NCBI RefSeq assembly: GCF_002903145.1
Contig: NZ_PPDJ01000009.1
Span: forward strand, 62,001 to 126,000
DNA: 64,000 bases
Source of the DNA: Halobacteriovorax sp. DA5
Lineage (GTDB): Bacteria; Bdellovibrionota; Bacteriovoracia; Bacteriovoracales; Bacteriovoracaceae
Direction: 5' to 3'
Positions 58,341 through 64,000 of this stretch are shown here, one piece after another. Both the position numbers and the translations under genes were made by a program. Every line of letters starts with the position of its first letter. Within the stretch, counting starts at the first letter, position 1. Below the pieces are notes generated by a model. It had not been told where the DNA came from. It worked only from the letters and a program-made list of their open reading frames with translations, and made no database searches.

Positions 58341-58393
58341 TGTCAGCGATGACATATATTGCCATTAGTTGATGACGTGACTATAATGACGAA

Positions 58394-59074
58394 ATGAGCA
58401 TATTTAAAGACAAGATTAATATATTTGAAGCAGTAATATTAACATCAATCGCCCATATGGTATTCTTTGGAATGTATTTTGCGAAAGCGAATCCTCAATG
58501 GTTTAGCGATGTTTACACAGTTGAAGATGGATTCTTAGAAATACAACAGGCCATCTATCTACTACTCGTTTCATTTGTCTGTCTGTGGCGCTACTTTAAG
58601 TTAAAAGGTACAAAGCCAAAATTATTCTCATTTGCGCTTCTTGGTTTTGCAGCACTTTTCTTTTTTGGATTTGGAGAAGAGATTGCGTGGGGCCAAAGAA
58701 TTTTCAACGTGACTGCGCCTGAGTTTTTTCAGCAATACAATACACAAAATGATATTACACTCCACAACTTAAAATTCGGTGATTTCAAAGTTAATAAAAT
58801 TATCTTTGGTCTTATTGTCGGAATTATTGTTGGTGTTTATGTATTAATTCTTCCATTTCTCTATAGAGCAATTGGTTTTATTCAGTATCTTGTTGATGAC
58901 TTTGCAGTTCCTGTTCCAAAGTTAATGCACTCTCTTTTTTATCTTTTAATGTTTATTCTAGTAAGCTTAATTGATCACGGTAAAAAAGGAGAAGTTGTAG
59001 AACTTGTTGGGTGTGCAATGTTCTTCGTTATTTTCTTATTTCCTTATAACGACAAGACTTTCCAGAGGTCATAA
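58394..59074 (+). CDS. Multi-pass membrane protein of unknown function
   Basis: A 226-residue inner-membrane protein with about six helices. The most conserved-looking segment is FGFGEEIAWGQRIFNVTAPEFFQQYNTQNDITLHNL, with acidic EE and a histidine between helices. A block of the type GEEIxWGQRI...N.Q.E.tLHN recurs in uncharacterised bacterial membrane proteins. It could hold a metal or a substrate polar head. The stop codon directly abuts the start of the next gene, so it is in one operon with the M14 peptidase and the hydrolase. Confidence 0.72.
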   Translation: MSIFKDKINIFEAVILTSIAHMVFFGMYFAKANPQWFSDVYTVEDGFLEIQQAIYLLLVSFVCLWRYFKLKGTKPKLFSFALLGFAALFFFGFGEEIAWGQRIFNVTAPEFFQQYNTQNDITLHNLKFGDFKVNKIIFGLIVGIIVGVYVLILPFLYRAIGFIQYLVDDFAVPVPKLMHSLFYLLMFILVSLIDHGKKGEVVELVGCAMFFVIFLFPYNDKTFQRS

Positions 59075-60031
59075 ATGAAAGACTTCGATGAGTTAAATGC
59101 CATAAGCGAATTAACTTGTATCGAAGACCCACTCATTCGTTGTCGTGAAATTACACGTATTAATCATGAAGGTGAGAGCTATCCAATTCATAGTTTTGAA
59201 ATTGGTAGCTCAGATCCAAGCGCTCCGGTTCTAGGTTTATTTGGTGGTATTCACGGACTAGAAAAAGTAGGGACACAAGTCGTTGTTACTTATCTTTCTT
59301 CATTATTTAAACAACTATCTTGGGATGAAGAGTTAAGACGAAGCCTAGAGAAGTTTAGAATCGTATCGATTCCTCTTATCAATCCATGGGGCATGTATCA
59401 TCATCGCCGCTCTAATCCAAACAATATTGATCTTATGAGAAACTCACCATCGCGAACTCATGAGAAAACAAAATTTCTACTATCAGGACATAGGTTATCA
59501 GATAAGCTTCCATGGTATCAGGGAAATAGTGATCAAATGGAGCATGAACTTCAAACTCTAGTAGACTATGTGAAAGAACATATATTTGAATCTCAGCGTG
59601 CTATCTCTGTCGACTTCCATTCTGGCTTTGGCCTAAGAGATCGACTTTGGTATCCTTATGCCAGAACGCTTACACCTTTTAAGCATATAACAGAAATGGA
59701 AAACCTAGAGCACTTATTAAATGAAACCCATCCTCATCATATTTATCGAATAGAGCCGACATCTGAAAGTTATACAATCCAAGGTGATGCCTGGGATTAT
59801 CTATATGATGAGTATTTAGAAAAAAATCCAGAGGGAGTCTATCTACCTTTAACTCTTGAGATGGGAAGTTGGATTTGGGTTAAAAAGAATCCATTACAAA
59901 TATTTAGAAGAGGAGGATTATTTAATCCTCTTAAGTCTCATCGATATGATCGAACGATGAGAAGACATATTATGCTAATTAAATTTCTCTTTCGAGCTGT
60001 TGGAAGTTCTAAAGCATGGGTGAAAAGGTAA
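59075..60031 (+). CDS. M14-family zinc carboxypeptidase (cytosolic type)
   Basis: A 318-residue zinc peptidase. The metal ligands are visible as GIHGLEKVG (H60, E63) and VDFHSGFG (H182), and the catalytic glutamate as LTLEMGSW (E262). The arrangement matches the DUF2817-like cytosolic carboxypeptidase branch of family M14. There is no signal peptide. Members remove C-terminal residues from peptides, peptidoglycan fragments or modified substrates; the substrate here is unknown. It is the middle gene of a three-gene operon with a membrane protein and an alpha/beta hydrolase. Confidence 0.82.
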   Translation: MKDFDELNAISELTCIEDPLIRCREITRINHEGESYPIHSFEIGSSDPSAPVLGLFGGIHGLEKVGTQVVVTYLSSLFKQLSWDEELRRSLEKFRIVSIPLINPWGMYHHRRSNPNNIDLMRNSPSRTHEKTKFLLSGHRLSDKLPWYQGNSDQMEHELQTLVDYVKEHIFESQRAISVDFHSGFGLRDRLWYPYARTLTPFKHITEMENLEHLLNETHPHHIYRIEPTSESYTIQGDAWDYLYDEYLEKNPEGVYLPLTLEMGSWIWVKKNPLQIFRRGGLFNPLKSHRYDRTMRRHIMLIKFLFRAVGSSKAWVKR

Positions 60032-60034
60032 GTT

Positions 60035-60787
60035 ATGAATTGGTTGCTTCTTAGGGGTTTAGCAAGAGATAGTCGACATTGGTATGAATTCCCTGACTAT
60101 GTAAAAAAAATGAAAGGCACAAATCATGTCTTTGCAATTGATTACTTGGGTGTTGGTAGCAAGAATGAAGAGAAGTCTCCATTAAAGATATCTGATTATG
60201 TTGAAGATATGAGAAGTGATTGGCTAAAACTTAAAGAAGAAAATGATGGCCCGTGGAGTGTTATCGGAATTTCAATGGGGGGAATGATGGCCCTTGATTG
60301 GTGTGAGCGACATAGCGATGACTTTGAACATGCTGTTCTTCTTAACACTTCAACGAGTGACTCAGGGAAAATTTATCATCGTATGTCTCTTGAAGCAGTA
60401 ACGACCTTTTCAAAACTGGCCTTTAATAACAATCACCGCGAACGAGAAGAAAAGGCCTTATCTTTAACTGTTAAGATGAAAGAGTTGTCTGATGATTTAC
60501 TTGATGCATATGCTGCATATTTTGAGGAAAGACCTCTTAATCGCGCTAACTTTGTAAGGCAGTTAATTGCGGCATCACACTACCGTTTACCTAAGAAATT
60601 GAAAACGGATGTCTTGTTGCTTGCAGGCAAGCAAGATAAGCTTGCAAATTATAAATGCAGTGTTGAAATTTCTAAAAGGCTTGGTGCCGCGCTTGAACTA
60701 CATGAACAAGCGGGACACGATTTACCTCTAGACGATCCTGAATGGATCATTAAAAAGATTGAAGAGCATTACTTAGATAGTAAATAA
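60035..60787 (+). CDS. Alpha/beta hydrolase
   Basis: A 250-residue hydrolase with the nucleophile S80 in VIGISMGGMMAL, an acidic residue in LLLAGKQDKLANY and the histidine in HEQAGHDLPLDDP. The oxyanion region is NWLLLRGLARDSRHW. The catalytic triad is complete. The family covers esterases, thioesterases and C-C hydrolases, and the sequence does not select one. It starts four bases after the M14 stop, so it is translationally close. Its 3' end overlaps the convergent GT39 gene by 19 bases. Confidence 0.9.
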   Translation: MNWLLLRGLARDSRHWYEFPDYVKKMKGTNHVFAIDYLGVGSKNEEKSPLKISDYVEDMRSDWLKLKEENDGPWSVIGISMGGMMALDWCERHSDDFEHAVLLNTSTSDSGKIYHRMSLEAVTTFSKLAFNNNHREREEKALSLTVKMKELSDDLLDAYAAYFEERPLNRANFVRQLIAASHYRLPKKLKTDVLLLAGKQDKLANYKCSVEISKRLGAALELHEQAGHDLPLDDPEWIIKKIEEHYLDSK

Positions 60788-62340
60788 ACATCTTCTTTTA
60801 ATGGCCCATAAGAGCGTGCATTAAGGGCCGCTTTTATATGTGGCCATTTAACTCTTCTCTTCCATTTTTGCCATTTTGCTAAAATTCTTAAATTCTTACG
60901 ATACTCTAAAGGAGTCTTTGATTCTGCAGTAATAACCACAGCGTTTTCTTTCTCTAGAAATGAAGAGATATTTACGTAGCTAATTGGCTCAACATTCATC
61001 TCAAGAGTTTGCTCGTAAAAGTAAGAACGACGATCAACTAGTGCTACATTTTTATCTTTGAAAAGACCTTGAGCGGCTTGTGGAACAGGTAAGATGTAAA
61101 ATTGAGATGCAACAACTGACCATAAGAAAATTAAATATAGTCCCATCGTGTTGAAAGCAATGAGCATCTTTCTTTTAAGAATGAAAATATTTGTCACAAT
61201 AATTAGAGCAACAAATAGTAAATTGGCAACGATCGTTACTCCATCAGAAAAATAAAGGAGTAGGCATCCAATGGCCAAAAATAGGATATTAATTGGCAAG
61301 AAGATAAAAAGGATACCTTTTGCCTTTTCTCGAATAGTTTCAATATCGATTTGCAAGAGCATGAAAACCATTAGGAATGGAATTGATGGAATTGCATAGT
61401 GGTGTGATCTCTGAGATGGAATTAACCATGTGATAAAGAAACATAAAAAATGTGCAAAGAAAAAATATGTTTCATTATTTAAGTTCTTAAAGTTTTCTCT
61501 TACTTTCTTCCAAGCAAATGGAAGAATTAATAACCATGGAAGAGAATAGAGAATGAGTCCTTGGAATACCTTAATCATTGGCATTGGCTTTTGATCAAAT
61601 TTTCCTACATTTTCTCTTACGAAGAAGTAATTGAAAAACTCTTCACCATAGTTTAGATAACTAATGAAGTACCAAAGACAACTCAAAATAGTAATCGATA
61701 GAAAATAGAAAAAGCACTCTTTAATAATAAAGCGCTTTTCTTTCTTGAATAAGAAAGCTTGATAAAGAGACATTGCAAGAAAGCTCATAACAATTGAAAC
61801 AGGGCCTTTGATTAGAGCTCCTACCGCTCCAAAAAGAATCGCCCAAATAAAATACTTTTTAGCCTTTGTCTTTAAGTAGTCAAAAAGAAAGAGTGAGCTA
61901 ATAAATGGAAGAAGAGATAGAGATGTTTCCATCATAAATGTTCGACCAAATTTAATAGCACCATAACCTCCTAAAAAGAAGGCCAGAGATAATAGTGGTT
62001 CAATATTAAATCTTCTTTTTAACCAAACTGCAGTCAAGATACCGAGAGCGATTGTAAGAAATGCCATCGACGCTCGTGCACCTGTTAAAGAAGATTCTCC
62101 CATTAGTACATAAATAGGAAACGGCAGCCAGAAATGAACTGGTGGTTTTGACCAATGTCTCTCTCCGCGGTAGTGGGGTGTCATAATATTATTTGTGTCA
62201 TACATATCTTGTGATATTTGCACATATAATGATTCTGTCCCTTGTCTTGGGGCACTAATATTTCCAATGTCCCAAAAGTAGAAAATTGAAAATAGGAATG
62301 TAAAAATAATAAATAAATTCTTATCTGAAACTTTTGTCAT
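60769..62340 (-). CDS. GT39-family membrane glycosyltransferase (ArnT/PMT-like)
   Basis: A 523-residue membrane protein with many helices, of the family that transfers a sugar from a lipid carrier to lipid A or a protein on the periplasmic side. The start is PRQGTESLYVQISQDMYDTNNIMTPHYRGERHWSKPP, where the usual acidic DE pair is TE, followed by a KPPVHFWLPFPIY motif. The C-terminal third is a soluble domain. ArnT adds aminoarabinose to lipid A; the donor here is unknown. It is transcribed leftward from pfkA. Confidence 0.88.
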   Translation of the reverse strand: MTKVSDKNLFIIFTFLFSIFYFWDIGNISAPRQGTESLYVQISQDMYDTNNIMTPHYRGERHWSKPPVHFWLPFPIYVLMGESSLTGARASMAFLTIALGILTAVWLKRRFNIEPLLSLAFFLGGYGAIKFGRTFMMETSLSLLPFISSLFLFDYLKTKAKKYFIWAILFGAVGALIKGPVSIVMSFLAMSLYQAFLFKKEKRFIIKECFFYFLSITILSCLWYFISYLNYGEEFFNYFFVRENVGKFDQKPMPMIKVFQGLILYSLPWLLILPFAWKKVRENFKNLNNETYFFFAHFLCFFITWLIPSQRSHHYAIPSIPFLMVFMLLQIDIETIREKAKGILFIFLPINILFLAIGCLLLYFSDGVTIVANLLFVALIIVTNIFILKRKMLIAFNTMGLYLIFLWSVVASQFYILPVPQAAQGLFKDKNVALVDRRSYFYEQTLEMNVEPISYVNISSFLEKENAVVITAESKTPLEYRKNLRILAKWQKWKRRVKWPHIKAALNARSYGPLKEDVYLLSK

Positions 62341-62356
62341 ATTTATAAACTTCGTT

Positions 62357-63364
62357 TTATTTTGATAAGGTTTTAACCATATCTACGTATTTCTCTTCAA
62401 CTTCAAATTTTTTGCCAAGACACTTCTCTAAGTTTTCGACAACAATTTGACCATTTTGTTCTGCTGTAACAATTGCAGTTTTTCCTTCAAGAAGTGATTT
62501 AACAGCAAGATGTCCCATTTGGGTTGCAATAAAGCGATCACGACCAGTAGGGTTTCCTCCGCGTTGAATATGTCCTAGGATACAAACACGTGAATCAATC
62601 TTGTGATCTTCAAGAAGTTTGTTGTGAACGTAGTGAGACAGACCTTCAGTTTCCCCTTCAGCAGCAATGATGATTGAAGAACCTTTTCCACGCTGAAGTC
62701 CACGTTTAATATCTGTCGCAATTGTGTCAACATCAACATTACTTTCATCTTGAATAGGGAAGATAATATTTTCTGCTCCAGTACAAAGTCCTACGTGAAG
62801 AGCGATAGCAGGAGACTTTCGCCCCATTACTTCAACAATGAATGTACGATCGTGTGAGTGTGCAGTGTCACGAATTTTATCCACGGCCTCAATAGCAGTT
62901 TGAACGGCAGTATCAAAACCGATTGAATAATCAGTTCCTTCAATATCATTATCAATTGTTCCAGGAATTCCAACTACTGGAACACCGTGTTCCTTGTGAA
63001 GCTCCCAAGCACCATTAAATGAACCATTACCACCAATAACAATTAAGGCATCAATATTCTTTCTCTTAAGAATATGTGCCGCTTCTCTTCTTATCTCTGG
63101 TTGCATAAATTCAGGACAACGAGAAGTTTGAAGAATTGTTCCACCTTTTTGAAGAATGTTACCAACACTTGCGGCATCCATTTTGTGTTGCGATCCTTCG
63201 AGTAGACCTGCAAAACCACGACGAATTCCATAAATCTCAATATCATTTGCAATACAAGTACGAACGACTGCTCTAATCGCACAGTTCATTCCAGGGCTAT
63301 CGCCACCGCTACAAAGAACAGCAATTGTTTTAATCGACTTTACATCTTTTTCAACTTCACTCAT
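62357..63364 (-). CDS. pfkA: 6-phosphofructokinase, ATP-dependent type
   Basis: Phosphorylates fructose 6-phosphate in glycolysis. Motifs: VLCSGGDSPGMNCAIRAVV at the ATP site, TSRCPEF, PGTIDNDIEGTD with the catalytic TIDND, and VEVMGRKSPAIAL. The 335-residue length is slightly longer than E. coli PfkA. In the ATP-site motif the usual GGDGS is GGNGS (VIGGNGSFNGA), replacing the D that helps bind Mg-ATP in the E. coli enzyme. The glycine that marks ATP rather than PPi use is retained. It lies directly upstream of the GT39 gene and follows gpmI, so glycolytic genes are grouped here. Confidence 0.93.
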   Translation of the reverse strand: MSEVEKDVKSIKTIAVLCSGGDSPGMNCAIRAVVRTCIANDIEIYGIRRGFAGLLEGSQHKMDAASVGNILQKGGTILQTSRCPEFMQPEIRREAAHILKRKNIDALIVIGGNGSFNGAWELHKEHGVPVVGIPGTIDNDIEGTDYSIGFDTAVQTAIEAVDKIRDTAHSHDRTFIVEVMGRKSPAIALHVGLCTGAENIIFPIQDESNVDVDTIATDIKRGLQRGKGSSIIIAAEGETEGLSHYVHNKLLEDHKIDSRVCILGHIQRGGNPTGRDRFIATQMGHLAVKSLLEGKTAIVTAEQNGQIVVENLEKCLGKKFEVEEKYVDMVKTLSK

Positions 63365-63372
63365 AAAATTTC

Positions 63373-64000
63373 CTATTCAAAAATATGATGGCCAGTAAAA
63401 CTTGCTGGACGATCAATCCCCATAATATAAAGACAAGTAGGTGAGACATCCATTAGCGAATGATCCCCCGGTGCTATAGTAAAAGCTTTATCCTTTAATG
63501 CGCTATTGATAACACAAAACGGTACCGGTGCTCCTGTATGAGCTGTATGTGGTGTTCCATCCTTATGTACCATTTGGTCACTATTGCCATGATCGGCAGT
63601 GATAATAATAGTTATATTTTCATCAAGACATTTTTGTACTAGTTTTCCTACGCACTCATCAAGTGTTTCAATAGCATGAACTGCAGCTTCATATTTACCC
63701 GTGTGTCCAACCATATCTGAGTTTGCAAAGTTTACGACACTAAAATCAAAGTCACTTATTTTAGAAATTAAATTCTCTGTTACTTCTGGCGCACTCATTT
63801 GTGGCTTTTCATCATAAGTTGAAACTTCTTTTGGCGAAGGAATTAGAAAATGTTCTTCATTTGGAAAAGGCTTCTTTTCTCCACCATTAAAAAAGAATGT
63901 TACGTGTGCATACTTTTCAGTCTCAGCAATCTTTAATTGTTTCTTTCCAATACTACTTAAGTACTCAGTCATTGTTCCTTGAAGCTTCTCTTTATCAAAT
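63373..64000 (-). CDS. gpmI: 2,3-bisphosphoglycerate-independent phosphoglycerate mutase, N-terminal part beyond the window
   Basis: Interconverts 3- and 2-phosphoglycerate using two Mn ions. The visible C-terminal part contains KQLKIAETEKYAHVTFFFNGG, ANSDMVGHTGKYEAAVHAIETLD and the metal-binding IITADHGNSDQM and HTAHTGAPVP, all typical of GpmI. The open frame continues without a stop to the window edge (FDKEKLQGT before the first shown methionine), so the start is outside. It converges in the same direction as pfkA, nine bases away. Confidence 0.93.
   Translation of the reverse strand, partial: FDKEKLQGTMTEYLSSIGKKQLKIAETEKYAHVTFFFNGGEKKPFPNEEHFLIPSPKEVSTYDEKPQMSAPEVTENLISKISDFDFSVVNFANSDMVGHTGKYEAAVHAIETLDECVGKLVQKCLDENITIIITADHGNSDQMVHKDGTPHTAHTGAPVPFCVINSALKDKAFTIAPGDHSLMDVSPTCLYIMGIDRPASFTGHHIFE

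Overview
The window is AT-rich, densely packed bacterial chromosome. It has Gram-negative envelope features (lipoproteins with lipobox motifs, outer-membrane barrels, a chaperone-usher pilus, a GT51 transglycosylase). The gene mix and codon style, together with many small secreted proteins of unknown function, most resemble Bdellovibrionota of the Bacteriovorax/Halobacteriovorax type. That assignment is an inference from gene content; no rRNA or other decisive marker lies here. No transposase, integrase, phage structural block or CRISPR array is visible.

Layout. 0-7.6 kb: a surface-glycan block. It holds a DegT aminotransferase cut by the window edge, a tight reverse operon (epimerase, polysaccharide deacetylase, radical SAM, PIG-L deacetylase), a UDP-sugar dehydrogenase, a second radical SAM gene, and an unusual pilin-like fibre protein ending in a phage-type S74 chaperone. 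7.7-13.3 kb: a GNAT-nitrilase fusion, a GMC oxidoreductase and several small genes. 13.3-15.3 kb: a gene-poor stretch of duplicated hairpins and tRNA 3'-end/terminator remnants next to an intact CAT-anticodon tRNA. 15.4-23.6 kb: dapF, tlyA, a LOG enzyme, mtgA, a chemoreceptor and unknown envelope proteins. 23.8-28.7 kb: a complete small archaic-type chaperone-usher pilus operon with a sigma-54-like promoter. 28.7-35.1 kb: lipoproteins, a candidate small RNA, and two tandem paralogous secreted proteins with faint MACPF-like features. 34-38.3 kb: three neighbouring loci whose reading frames are broken (a short ORF, a flotillin, a K+ channel). 38.3-40.7 kb: an array of six 23-bp iterons directly upstream of an AbiEi-like/Fic fusion, then a hairpin cluster and tRNA-His. 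40.8-51.2 kb: HAD phosphatase, RluA, PrkA kinase, a divergent FGE-like pair, a degenerate nucleotidase, NifS-NadA-rhodanese. 51.4-58.3 kb: parAB, glutamate dehydrogenase, a stand-alone YifB N-domain and a umuDC pair with an apparently leaderless umuD. 58.4-64 kb: a three-gene membrane protein/M14 peptidase/hydrolase operon, a GT39 transferase, pfkA and the 3' part of gpmI.

How the genes fit together. The left end builds and modifies surface sugar. The pilus operon and the S74 fibre are two independent adhesin systems. NifS, NadA and a rhodanese form an NAD/Fe-S group. pfkA and gpmI form a glycolytic pair. The most unusual items are the pilin-S74 fibre, the iteron-Fic locus, the MACPF-like pair, the leaderless SOS-type umuD promoter, the tRNA-remnant region and the run of three broken reading frames.
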